From positions 1-25,913 of the forward strand of contig CAYRIY010000049.1 in assembly GCA_964424335.1 (NCBI GenBank): 25,913 nt of DNA, written 5' to 3'. Below are positions 1 through 7,250 of the stretch, in pieces. Both the position numbers and the translations under genes were made by a program. Within the stretch, counting starts at the first letter, position 1. Each line of letters opens with the position of its first letter. The stretch is from CAYRIY01 sp964424335. Lineage in GTDB: Bacteria > Bacillota > Limnochordia > DTU080 > RSA5. Below the pieces are notes generated by a model that was not told the DNA's origin, ran no database searches, and saw only the letters and a program-made list of their open reading frames with translations.

Positions 1-1
1 G

Positions 2-943
2 TACCATTCGCTGGCGCTCGGGCCGGAACGGTACTGGAACGGCCATCTCTGGGGGTTGCCAAGAAACCTGGAACTCGATGTCATCTTGTACAATCGCGAG
101 ATGTTTCAGTCGTCGGGGCTCGCCGACGAACCTGCTGATTGGAATGAATTCGGAGAATATGTCCGCGCCTTGACCCGCTATGGTCCCGACGGGAACGTCA
201 CGGTCCATGGGTTCTCACCACAATCGATCGAAGTGTTCCTGGCGGGAAACGGAGCGCCGGACCTCCTGGAACCGAACACACAGTCGGCCGAGCGGACCAA
301 CTTCAACCACAGCAAGGTGGTCGAAGCCGGTGAGTTCTTGACCGATATGTATCGAATCGGCGTGGCGTTGCCTTATTCGAGCTGGTCGGCGAGCCAGCTT
401 CAGTCGGGCTCCGTGGCTATGTGGGGAGGCCGGGTCTTTTGGGTGCAGGATGCGTTTCGCAATCCCGAGCTTGGAATCGATATCGACTTTTTCCTCGCTC
501 CACCCAAGACGGCCGGCGAACTGACCCCGATCGTGGGTGATGCCGGCGGCGCGATCATGATGACGCGGCAGAGCAAGAACAAAAGCGCTGCCTGGGAGCT
601 CATCAAGTTCTGGGGGTCCCGTGAGACGCTGTCTAAAGTCTGGGGCACGGGGACGTACGGGATGCTGTCTCCGTTCAAAGATGCCCATGACCCACAAGTG
701 AATCCTATGGCCGACGTATACCTCGGCGACCCCATAATCGAACGTTTGATATTCCTCAGCCAAGTCGCCGTGGCGCGTCCGCATAGCTTCCAAGTCTTTC
801 ACGTGTTGCGCGAAGATTTGAGCGCGGTGTGGAGCGCGGCGTGGGCAAAGATTAGGCAGGGCGAGATGGATGTGAAAACAGCGCTCGATGAAGCCGCTCG
901 CCAGGGTGACTTGCTGCTTGCACAGCTAAACCAAGCGAACTAG
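2..943 (+). CDS. Sugar ABC transporter extracellular solute-binding protein (5' end outside window)
   Basis: The reading frame is open to the first bases of the window, so the N-terminus, including any signal peptide, is missing; 313 residues are present. The visible start is Y-H-S-L-A-L followed by W-G-L-P-R-N, which matches the 'YGLPRN..DVILYN' signature of family 1 (MalE/UgpB-like) binding proteins. A TTG at 56 falls inside this conserved stretch and is not the start. Further family traits are the Trp-rich ligand-binding segment (MWGGRVFW) and the closing 'GGAIMMTRQSKNKSAAWELIKFW' region, where the protein docks to its permease. The role is periplasmic capture of a sugar or oligosaccharide for ABC import; the ligand cannot be told from sequence. 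No permease follows. The gene ends just before a strong hairpin at 956, so any cognate permeases would lie upstream of the window or elsewhere. Confidence 0.9.
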   Translation, partial: YHSLALGPERYWNGHLWGLPRNLELDVILYNREMFQSSGLADEPADWNEFGEYVRALTRYGPDGNVTVHGFSPQSIEVFLAGNGAPDLLEPNTQSAERTNFNHSKVVEAGEFLTDMYRIGVALPYSSWSASQLQSGSVAMWGGRVFWVQDAFRNPELGIDIDFFLAPPKTAGELTPIVGDAGGAIMMTRQSKNKSAAWELIKFWGSRETLSKVWGTGTYGMLSPFKDAHDPQVNPMADVYLGDPIIERLIFLSQVAVARPHSFQVFHVLREDLSAVWSAAWAKIRQGEMDVKTALDEAARQGDLLLAQLNQAN

Positions 944-955
944 GCGACGTTGCCA

Positions 956-989
956 AGCCGCAACGCGCCAAAACAGGCGCGTTGCGGCT
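956..989. terminator. Bidirectional terminator-like hairpin between convergent genes
   Basis: A perfect 14-bp inverted repeat (AGCCGCAACGCGCC, 956-969, and its complement at 976-989) has a 6-nt loop AAAACA. It lies 12 nt after the stop of the forward binding-protein gene and 86 nt beyond the stop of the convergent reverse gene. No T-run follows on either strand, so intrinsic termination is inferred from position and stem strength. Confidence 0.7.
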
Positions 990-1075
990 CGGAAAGCCTG
1001 GAGCGGACACGGCTCCATGACGGACGCAGGAGTGCGGATCCAGCCGGTATCCAGTCGACGTGTTGTGAGACCCCC

Positions 1076-2158
1076 TCAATGCAACGCCTCGGCGTAGGCG
1101 TGTGGGATGGTGTCCCACACGCGGATCCCCGAAATCGCGTACCACTGTTCGTGGCGGTCGATCGGCAGAAAAGGTCGGTTGTTCATGTTGCCGCCAAATC
1201 CGATCATGTTCCAGCCTTTCACGGACGGGTCGTCGGTTGTGTTCCACACGACGTCGTTTAGTTCGCTTTGCAACACGCCATCATAAAAAACACGCACGAT
1301 TCCGTCCGCTTCTTGCGGAGCCGAGCTCATCTTGACGTGAACGGCAATCCGGTGCCACTGGTCGTCGAAGAAAGCATCGTTCCAAGAGAGGTCCTCATTG
1401 AGTACAACCGAGTGCGTACCACGGTAATTGTCTACATACGGGTGCGCACGAACGTGATGGTTGATGCTTGCAGTATTGCGCCTCGTGCCGCCTTGCGTTC
1501 GAGAGCTCATGCCGAGCAAGTACATCATGCCGAGGCGACGTCGGTCATGGTTGAAGAGGAACACGTCATCGTCGTCGTTTCCGTAAAACCGATAAACCCG
1601 AAACAACTTCATCGCCGACTCGCCCGAGTTGAAGCGCATGTCGCGCCAGACCCAATTGGGATCGAACTTGACGTAAAATTCAACAAAAAGCTCCGGGTAC
1701 TCCTCGGGAAGTTCTTTGACTAAGATGGCATCGGAGCCCCAGTTGGAGTCGGAGCCTTGCGACTCGTCAAAGATGACGAAGGCTTTGCCGGTAGGTGACT
1801 CGTGCGATCCGACCAGGCTGGAAATCTGCCCGGAAGGCTGTCTGTCCGGATGCGCGCTCTCGCCATTGATGTCGCCCATCGGATGCCAGTCATCCGACGT
1901 GTAATAGAAGTCAAAGCCCGGCGGAATATTGTTGCGATCTTGCTCTCGGTCGTTTCGATTCGTAAAGGACTGCCCTCGGTACTCGGGCATCCAGTCATCC
2001 ATCGCATCAAAGTCGGGAGCAAAAAGGGGGGGAATCTCTCCATTTCCACCGGCGCCGGCTGCCGCGACGGACGCCGTGGCGATCACGACGAGTGCTGCGC
2101 CCCACATAAATGCGAGCAAGCGGGTGTCGAGATGGAATCGGCTGTTGGTCCTGGTCAC
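1076..2158 (-). CDS. Secreted jelly-roll protein, putative polysaccharide lyase/LamG-like
   Basis: The open frame reaches an ATG at 2191. I choose the GTG at 2158 because a perfect AGGAGGT (2174-2168) sits 9 nt upstream of it, giving 360 residues. The N-terminus (MTRTNSRFHLDTRLLAFMWG, then ALVVIATASVAAAG) is a classical signal peptide with an Ala-x-Ala cleavage site and no lipobox, so the product should be exported. The mature part has beta-sandwich traits: 'ELFVEFYVKFDPNWVW', 'DQWHRIAVHVKMS', 'GIVRVFYDGVLQSE' and the C-terminal 'WYAISGIRVWDTIPHAYA'. Such edge strands are seen in concanavalin A-like polysaccharide lyases and LamG domains. I see no motif that fixes a catalytic family, so a carbohydrate-binding or lyase role is inference. 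It is divergent from the acetamidase cluster and convergent with the upstream binding-protein gene. Confidence 0.8.
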   Translation of the reverse strand: MTRTNSRFHLDTRLLAFMWGAALVVIATASVAAAGAGGNGEIPPLFAPDFDAMDDWMPEYRGQSFTNRNDREQDRNNIPPGFDFYYTSDDWHPMGDINGESAHPDRQPSGQISSLVGSHESPTGKAFVIFDESQGSDSNWGSDAILVKELPEEYPELFVEFYVKFDPNWVWRDMRFNSGESAMKLFRVYRFYGNDDDDVFLFNHDRRRLGMMYLLGMSSRTQGGTRRNTASINHHVRAHPYVDNYRGTHSVVLNEDLSWNDAFFDDQWHRIAVHVKMSSAPQEADGIVRVFYDGVLQSELNDVVWNTTDDPSVKGWNMIGFGGNMNNRPFLPIDRHEQWYAISGIRVWDTIPHAYAEALH

Positions 2159-2253
2159 AATTGGCAAACCTCCTAGAGCCTGTTCTCGCATTCAAGTCCA
2201 AAAAGTGTCTATTCGCCCAAATGTTTCATCGGAGTGGGATTTGTTCCTCCTTG

Positions 2254-2400
2254 ATAGAAACTATTTGTCGTCGCACCTGTGGATCCGTGGACCGAAGATC
2301 GCCCTGTTAAGGGACACAGGATTGGCCCAAGTCAATATCCGGAAAAATTCGCAGGATTAAGGATTGTTCTTCTCTAATAGAGAAGAATTGTCGCTCGTTC
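2254..2400 (+). promoter_or_regulatory. Divergent intergenic regulatory region with near-palindrome and repeated motif
   Basis: The 287-bp gap between the divergent genes holds a perfect 10-bp inverted repeat around one base (TTCTTCTCTA, then A, then TAGAGAAGAA; 2367-2387), followed by TTGTCGCTCGTTC. The 34 bases at 2367-2400 match 5575-5608, upstream of the second binding-protein gene, at 26 positions without gaps. A looser third copy (ATAGAAACTATTTGTCG, 2254-2270) shares 13 of 17 bases with 2378-2394. The palindrome begins about 60 nt upstream of the acetamidase RBS and contains TCTAAT (2373-2378), which could be a -10. An operator or promoter element is inferred; no regulator is assigned. 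Confidence 0.45.
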
Positions 2401-2445
2401 CTTCCGCATGTGCTCTAAAAGGAAATGAAAACGAGGTGTCAGTCG

Positions 2446-3333
2446 ATGCGCATAAGCCGTGACCAGCACGTTCACTATATGAGTTCCGCTCACCGACCCG
2501 TCGCGATCGTCAAACCGGGTGAGATCATCACGGTTGAAACGGCCGACGCGCTTGACGGAAACGTGGTCAACTTGGCAGGAGACGTTGTGGACGATTCATT
2601 GGACCGGCGGATGGGCGTCGACCAAGTCAACCCCGCGACGGGTCCGATTTATATCGAAGGCGTGCGGCCCGGCGACGGCGTCGCGATCCACATCCACGAC
2701 ATTAGGCCGTGCGGCGTCGGCTTCATGGGCGTTGGGCGCGGCGCGCTCGGTGGCAAAGTCCAAGAATCGATTCGCAGATTCTTCCCGGCAGAAAGTAAGA
2801 CGATTACGTTTAACGAGTCACTTTCGTTTTCACCCGATCCGATGGTTGGCGTCATCGGACTTGCTCCTGCTGACGGCGAAGTCGTGTGGAATCGAAATCC
2901 GGGTCCACACGGGGGTAACATGGACACCAAGCTCATCAGAAAAGGGGCGAGGGTTTACATCACCGCCATGCAGGAAGGGGGGCTGCTCTCGCTTGGCGAC
3001 GTCCACCTGCTGATGGCCGATGGCGAGGTAAACGGCCAGGGCATCGAAATCAACGCCGAAGTCGATCTTTCGGTCGAAATCGTCAGCCAATGGGGGATGC
3101 GTCACCCGATGATCGAAACCGACGATGTTTGGGCATGCGTCGCCTCGCATGAGTCGCTCGAGGAAGCGTGTCGTATAGCCGTCGGTCAGATGGTCGAGTT
3201 TCTCGTGAGTCGCATCAACGTCACGGCGAGTGAGGCCGCGTTGATTCTCGGTCTCGTGGGGGATGTGCGCGTCTGTCAAATTGTAAATCCACTGCGAACC
3301 GGTCGGGTTGAGGTGCCGAAGTGGATTTTCTAA
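2446..3333 (+). CDS. Acetamidase/formamidase family amidohydrolase
   Basis: Members of this family hydrolyse short-chain or formyl amides to the acid plus ammonia in the cytoplasm. Family landmarks are 'VNPATGPIYIEG' (residues 61-72), 'PHGGNMDT' (154-161) and 'GDVHLLMADGEV' (184-195) followed by E201. These match the conserved metal-site and active-site blocks of FmdA/AmdA proteins, and 295 residues is a normal length. The frame opens at an ATG at 2425, but that ATG lies one base after AAAGGA; the ATG at 2446 has GAGGTG 7 nt upstream and is preferred. There is no signal peptide. The gene begins a forward cluster, 21 bp before the FG-GAP protein, so the two are probably co-transcribed. The substrate is unknown, and an amide derived from a modified sugar would fit the neighbourhood only as inference. 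Confidence 0.9.
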   Translation: MRISRDQHVHYMSSAHRPVAIVKPGEIITVETADALDGNVVNLAGDVVDDSLDRRMGVDQVNPATGPIYIEGVRPGDGVAIHIHDIRPCGVGFMGVGRGALGGKVQESIRRFFPAESKTITFNESLSFSPDPMVGVIGLAPADGEVVWNRNPGPHGGNMDTKLIRKGARVYITAMQEGGLLSLGDVHLLMADGEVNGQGIEINAEVDLSVEIVSQWGMRHPMIETDDVWACVASHESLEEACRIAVGQMVEFLVSRINVTASEAALILGLVGDVRVCQIVNPLRTGRVEVPKWIF

Positions 3334-3354
3334 TGAGATGGAAGGAGAGCGGAT

Positions 3355-5319
3355 ATGATTTCGGTTTTTCGGGATGATTTTTCGGCATTGAAAGTCGGAG
3401 CAATGCCCCACGATTATTCGCCGCTCGGTGAATATCACTTGCGCATTCCACAAGGGATGTCCCGTCGGTGGATCGAGACGACGCTGCACCCGTCTTGGCG
3501 AAGGGATGCCACTTGGAATGTGCTTCTCGAAGGCGATGAAAAAGTTCTCGAGCAATCGACGGTCCGTACGACGGGGCTGCCTACGATCGCGGCCGGAGAG
3601 CCTACCTGGGCCAACGTCTTGATCAAGACGTCCTTTCGACCGCTTGCAACCTATGGCCCGATGGGCGTTTTGTTTCGTTATCAGACGAGTCGGCATCATT
3701 ACGCCTTGTGGTATACCGGCGAGGAGATGCAGATCGTTCGAGTGGACGACGAGGAACGGACGGTCCTTGACCAAGTAGCGGCCCGTCTTGAAACGGATCG
3801 ATACTACGAAGTCGAAATCTCCGCCAACGGTTCCTCCTTGTCGATCGACGTCGACGGCATCACGCTAGCCGCCACGGACGATCGGTACTCCGCGGGCAAG
3901 ATCGCGTTTGCGGCCAATGCCCCTGTTCGCTATAGGGGCATCGAAGTTGCGATGAGCCCCACGGACTACGAGGCATGGCGCGCGCAGGAGCGAGAACGTG
4001 CCGAGCGGCGAACGAAAAAACAAGACGCGCTCCCTAGACCAAAGCTCTGGCGCCGCATCCCGACGCCCGGCTTTGGAGCGGGAAAGAGCATTCGCTTCGG
4101 CGACCTTGACGGAGATGGGCGCACGGAGCTGTTATTGGCCCAGAATGTGCAAAGAATGAACGGGGACAACTTCTCCGAGATTTCGTGTTTGACCGCGATC
4201 GACCTCGATGGGCGCATTTTGTGGCAGCAGGGAGAGCCCAATTCAGCGAACGCCCTCGTCACCAACGACCTACCGATGCAAATCCACGACGTTGACGGGG
4301 ACGGACATCAAGAAGTCGTGGTCTGTCGCAACTTTGAGATCCAGGTGTTGGACGGTCGCACCGGCCGCTTGAAATATAGCGCACCCACGCCGGCGGCTCC
4401 CGCGCACCAAAGCAGGCGTCTCAAAGAAGATTGGTTCGCCAGGATCGTCGGCGATTCGATAAGCTTCTGTGACCTTAAAGGACGAGGCCGGCCGCAGGAG
4501 ATCCTCATCAAAGATCGCTACAACAACGCATGGGCCTACACCCATGACCTCAAACCGCTCTGGCATTACTCGGGCAACGTAGGTCACTTTCCAATGTTTT
4601 ATGACGTCGATGGAGACGGCAAAGATGAGGTGTTCATCGGCTACTCGCTGATCGACCACGACGGCACTGTCCTTTGGGAGCTCAACGTTGGCGATCATGC
4701 GGACGGAGTCGCTGTGGGAAAATTTTGTCGTAACGACGAGGTGCAGATCATTATCGCAGCGAGCGATGAAGGCATGTTGTGGGTAAAGCCTGACGGCGCC
4801 ATCCAGCAGAATCTCCGCGTGGGCCACTGCCAGACGGTGACCGTTGCGAACCTCATTCCGGAGCGCGAGGGGTACGAAGTGGCCACGGTCACGTTTTGGG
4901 GGAATCCAGGTATCATTATGATCTTTGATGCCCACGGAGAGGTGTTGTACCGATCGGAAGTGACGTCGCCATGGGGAACGGCACTATCCCCCGTCAACTG
5001 GGATGGGTCGGGTAGGGAGCTCTTGCTTCTTTCGGGCCACCCAAGTCTTGGCGGTTTGATGGACGGTACGGGAGACGTCGTCGTGCGCTTTCCGGATGAC
5101 GGACATCCGTATCTGTGCTATGAACCGATTGATCTCATCGGCGATGCTCGCGACGAAATCGTACTTTGGGATACGGATGAGATCTGGATCTATACCCAAG
5201 ACGGCGCTGTGAGCAATAACGAGGCATTTCGCCCGATCCGCAGGGCGCACTACAACATGTCGAACTACCGGGCTCAGCTCTCGCTCAGCGGTCCCGACTC
5301 AAATTGGAAAAGTGGCTGA
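3355..5319 (+). CDS. LamG-like plus FG-GAP/VCBS beta-propeller protein, signal-less
   Basis: This 654-residue protein starts at an ATG with AAGGAG 7 nt upstream. Residues 1-205 look like a jelly-roll domain ('MGVLFRYQTSRHHYALWY', 'YYEVEISANGSSLSIDVDG'). A charged linker (208-230) follows, then a propeller with calcium-type Asp-box loops: DLDGDG (250-255), DVDGDG (312-317), a degenerate DLKGRG (373-378) and DVDGDG (417-422). Each is followed by an acidic E-[LV] strand, as in FG-GAP repeats and the propellers of rhamnogalacturonan lyases of the YesW/YesX type (PL11). I cannot confirm catalytic residues, so lyase activity is only a possibility. There is no signal peptide, although such proteins are usually exported; it may act on imported oligosaccharides. 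It lies 21 bp after the acetamidase gene. Confidence 0.75.
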   Translation: MISVFRDDFSALKVGAMPHDYSPLGEYHLRIPQGMSRRWIETTLHPSWRRDATWNVLLEGDEKVLEQSTVRTTGLPTIAAGEPTWANVLIKTSFRPLATYGPMGVLFRYQTSRHHYALWYTGEEMQIVRVDDEERTVLDQVAARLETDRYYEVEISANGSSLSIDVDGITLAATDDRYSAGKIAFAANAPVRYRGIEVAMSPTDYEAWRAQERERAERRTKKQDALPRPKLWRRIPTPGFGAGKSIRFGDLDGDGRTELLLAQNVQRMNGDNFSEISCLTAIDLDGRILWQQGEPNSANALVTNDLPMQIHDVDGDGHQEVVVCRNFEIQVLDGRTGRLKYSAPTPAAPAHQSRRLKEDWFARIVGDSISFCDLKGRGRPQEILIKDRYNNAWAYTHDLKPLWHYSGNVGHFPMFYDVDGDGKDEVFIGYSLIDHDGTVLWELNVGDHADGVAVGKFCRNDEVQIIIAASDEGMLWVKPDGAIQQNLRVGHCQTVTVANLIPEREGYEVATVTFWGNPGIIMIFDAHGEVLYRSEVTSPWGTALSPVNWDGSGRELLLLSGHPSLGGLMDGTGDVVVRFPDDGHPYLCYEPIDLIGDARDEIVLWDTDEIWIYTQDGAVSNNEAFRPIRRAHYNMSNYRAQLSLSGPDSNWKSG

Positions 5320-5566
5320 ACCCGTCGGCTCGCCCCATGTTCGCGGCACGCTCGGCGATTTAAAAGGAGATCCCCGTAGCGTTGCGATCGCGCCGATACG
5401 ACCGGGCGAGAGAGAATCGGTGATTCATGCAGTCTCACGCACGATCCAGCAGTACATAGACGAGTCCCGCGTGCCACGGGAGGGCGTAGTCGGGGTGGGC
5501 TTGCCGATTCCCGTTGACAGAAAACCGATCATCTTCGGCAGGAGGCCGGTTGAAGTTGACGAATAA
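5312..5566 (+). pseudogene. ROK-family regulator/kinase fragment
   Basis: An 84-codon frame starts inside the end of the previous gene (GTG 5312, 8-bp overlap) and has no obvious RBS of its own. Its sequence 'SPHVRGTLGDLKGD', then 'PIRPGERESVIHAVSRTIQQ', then 'VVGVGLPIPVD' resembles the first part of the ROK (repressor/ORF/kinase) domain, including the 'GVGxPxPVD' turn. Everything else is absent: no winged-helix region, no sugar-binding Glu/His block and no zinc-binding cysteines. Continued homology is not visible in any frame between 5566 and 5807. I read it as a remnant of a ROK regulator that once sat in this sugar cluster. A short expressed protein is possible but less likely. Confidence 0.5.
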
Positions 5567-5574
5567 CAGCATCA

Positions 5575-5667
5575 TTTCACTCTAAGAGAAAAGAATTGGC
5601 GTTCGGTCTATTTTGCCTTTCCGATTTTGGCATGTAGGGGCGATTGACAGTGTTCAATGAACGCCAA
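5575..5667 (+). promoter_or_regulatory. Leader of second binding-protein gene: shared 34-bp element and inverted repeats
   Basis: Bases 5575-5608 repeat the element at 2367-2400 (26 of 34 identical, no gaps; common core CTCTAA, AGA, AAGAATTG, CG). A 9-bp inverted repeat overlaps it: TTGGCGTTC (5596-5604) and GAACGCCAA (5659-5667). A smaller one, GTTCA-A-TGAAC, lies at 5652-5662. TTGACG (5556-5561) precedes TCTAAG (5581-5586), and TTGACA occurs at 5644-5649 without a clear -10 at normal spacing. The repetition upstream of two catabolic genes suggests a common operator or promoter, which is inference. Confidence 0.4.
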
Positions 5668-5681
5668 GCGCGAAAAAGGGG

Positions 5682-5771
5682 GTGACCATCGGCTGCGATC
5701 AAAGGCTCACCGGGCCGGCGCTGCTGGTCCTATTGGGTATGTGCGGGCCTATGTTAATCGGAACTTCTTAA
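5682..5771 (+). CDS. Possible 29-residue hydrophobic peptide or ABC permease stub
   Basis: A GTG at 5682 follows the purine-rich stretch GAAAAAGGGG and opens a 29-codon frame ending at TAA 5769-5771. The product is polar at first (TIGCDQRLT) and then hydrophobic (GPALLVLLGMCGPMLIG). 'RLTGPALLVLL' resembles the start of the first membrane helix of MalF-type sugar permeases, but the frame ends there. The purine stretch is almost adjacent to the GTG, which is poor RBS spacing. The options are a decayed permease, a leader peptide for the binding-protein gene 35 bp downstream, or chance. Confidence 0.25.
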   Translation: MTIGCDQRLTGPALLVLLGMCGPMLIGTS

Positions 5772-5792
5772 TCGAATCATTATCGAATCATT
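5771..5792 (+). repeat. Perfect 11-bp tandem duplication directly before an RBS
   Basis: ATCGAATCATT occurs at 5771-5781 and again at 5782-5792. It is followed immediately by the RBS AAGGAGGT (5793-5800), 6 nt before the ATG of the binding protein. It is an AT-rich stretch just upstream of a perfect RBS. A recent slippage event or a translation-enhancing spacer would both explain it. Confidence 0.8.
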
Positions 5793-5806
5793 AAGGAGGT
5801 AGCGAA

Positions 5807-7075
5807 ATGAAACGCAATTTGACGGTTGGTGTCGTGGCCGCACTCGCACTCGTCTTGGCGATGTCGTCGCTTGGAGCCGCCAAAGTGGTAGTCGTCAACA
5901 ACTGGGGCGCGAACCTCGATCGCTATGCGGCAATCGCGGAGCAATTTACGCAAGAGACGGGCATCGAAGTCGAGCTTCTCCAAACGGACGGGTCTCAGGC
6001 GAGAAAATGGGAACACGTCGTCACGATGATCGCCGGGGGCACGCCGCCGGACCTCGTGGCAGGCATAAGCACGGAGTTTGTGCAGTTTGCCGCGCAGGAT
6101 CTCATCGCCCCATTCGATCCTTATATCGAGCGTGACGGGGTCGATTTGAGCAGACTCATCGGATCGATGGTGTCCGCGTTGCAGTGGCGAAACGAGCAGT
6201 ACGTCATGCCGTGGGGCGCGTCGGGACAAGCGCTGGCGTATGCTCCCAGCAAGTTTGATGCGGCCGGACTGCCTCAACCGCCGTCTCACTGGGGAGACCC
6301 CTCGTGGAGCTGGCAGACCTTCGTCGAATCGGCCAAGCGCATGACGGAAAGGACCCCTGAGGGCATCGTACGCCAGTGGGGTCACTCGAACATCGGCGGA
6401 TGGCTCGATGCAGGGTACAATTTTGGAGCCGACTGGATCGACGAGTCGCTGTCTCGGTGGACCGGTTCGGATGAGCCGATGTTGAACGCATTGCGGGAAT
6501 TGCAGGCCCTTCGGTGGGTGGATCAAGTCGTTCCCGGCCCCAGCGAGGCAGCGACCCTCATCGACGGCAATGCCGCTATGCAACAGATCGGCACCTGGAA
6601 CTTCAACGGCCTGATCGACGCCGGCGCCGAGTGGCAGCTCGCTCCGTTTCCGTATGCAGGCAACGCCTCGCCGGTCGGCGTTATTTACCCGGTAGGCCTG
6701 ACGCTGATCAAAGAGTCAAAGAACAAGGATGAAGCGTGGCAGTTCGTCAAGTATGTGACGACCCATACCGAAGGCAATGCCGCCTTCGCGACCACCGCCG
6801 GCGCTCTACCTGTCGTTATTGAGAACCTCCTCGGTTGGGAAGCTAACCTCAAAAGTCGTGCGCCGAGCGTGAATTTCATGATCTTCGGCGAACAAGCCAA
6901 CGACTACGCAGCGGTCGTCCGTGTGCGGAAGCTTTCGACGTTCGGCCAGATCGAGCGACAAATGGATGCGGCCTGGACCCGGATGATGGACGAAAACGCC
7001 TCCGTCGACCTCACGATGGAAGAACTGAGGCCGGTCCTGCAGGCCTTGGTCAGCGAAGCCGTCCCGGAGTTCTAG
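5807..7075 (+). CDS. Sugar ABC transporter solute-binding protein (family 1)
   Basis: This 422-residue protein has an ideal start: AAGGAGGT 6 nt before the ATG. Residues 1-25 form a signal peptide (MKRNLTVGVVAALALVLAMS, then SLGAA) without a lipobox Cys, so it should be a soluble periplasmic protein. The mature protein follows the family 1 pattern: 'IAEQFTQETGIEVEL', 'IAGGTPPDLVAG', a Trp-rich hinge ('HWGDPSWSWQTFVESAKRM') and 'GLTLIKESKNKDEAWQFVKY' at the permease interface. It binds a sugar or oligosaccharide for import. No permease gene follows: a terminator-like hairpin lies 45 nt after the stop. The unusually long leader, carrying a motif shared with the acetamidase promoter region, suggests regulation together with the genes upstream. 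Confidence 0.93.
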   Translation: MKRNLTVGVVAALALVLAMSSLGAAKVVVVNNWGANLDRYAAIAEQFTQETGIEVELLQTDGSQARKWEHVVTMIAGGTPPDLVAGISTEFVQFAAQDLIAPFDPYIERDGVDLSRLIGSMVSALQWRNEQYVMPWGASGQALAYAPSKFDAAGLPQPPSHWGDPSWSWQTFVESAKRMTERTPEGIVRQWGHSNIGGWLDAGYNFGADWIDESLSRWTGSDEPMLNALRELQALRWVDQVVPGPSEAATLIDGNAAMQQIGTWNFNGLIDAGAEWQLAPFPYAGNASPVGVIYPVGLTLIKESKNKDEAWQFVKYVTTHTEGNAAFATTAGALPVVIENLLGWEANLKSRAPSVNFMIFGEQANDYAAVVRVRKLSTFGQIERQMDAAWTRMMDENASVDLTMEELRPVLQALVSEAVPEF

Positions 7076-7119
7076 TCCCTGGCCCGTTAACCAGGCATAG
7101 ATCAAGGATCAACGCGTAA

Positions 7120-7158
7120 ACAGGAAGAGCCGGACATCCATGCTCCGGCTTTTCCTGT
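7120..7158 (+). terminator. Terminator-like hairpin after binding-protein gene
   Basis: The 15-nt arms ACAGGAAGAGCCGGA (7120-7134) and TCCGGCTTTTCCTGT (7144-7158) pair fully, with one G-U wobble, around a 9-nt loop. The hairpin lies 45 nt after the stop at 7075 and 93 nt before the next start. It separates the binding protein from the M14 gene. There is no T-run after the stem. Confidence 0.7.
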
Positions 7159-7250
7159 GACAAGGCAATTCCTTCGATCGGCGAGAGGTCTTGAGTCAGC
7201 GCGGGCCGTAAATTGCACAGCGAGCACTTTGAGGGAGAGGAACCCTTCCA

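Noticed and set aside
2830..3774. 314-codon reverse frame across the amidase and propeller genes
   Set aside because: It spans two well-supported forward genes and their intergenic gap and has no motif or RBS.
5780..6583. 267-codon reverse frame over the second binding protein
   Set aside because: Arg-rich antisense shadow that would include the perfect RBS of the forward gene.
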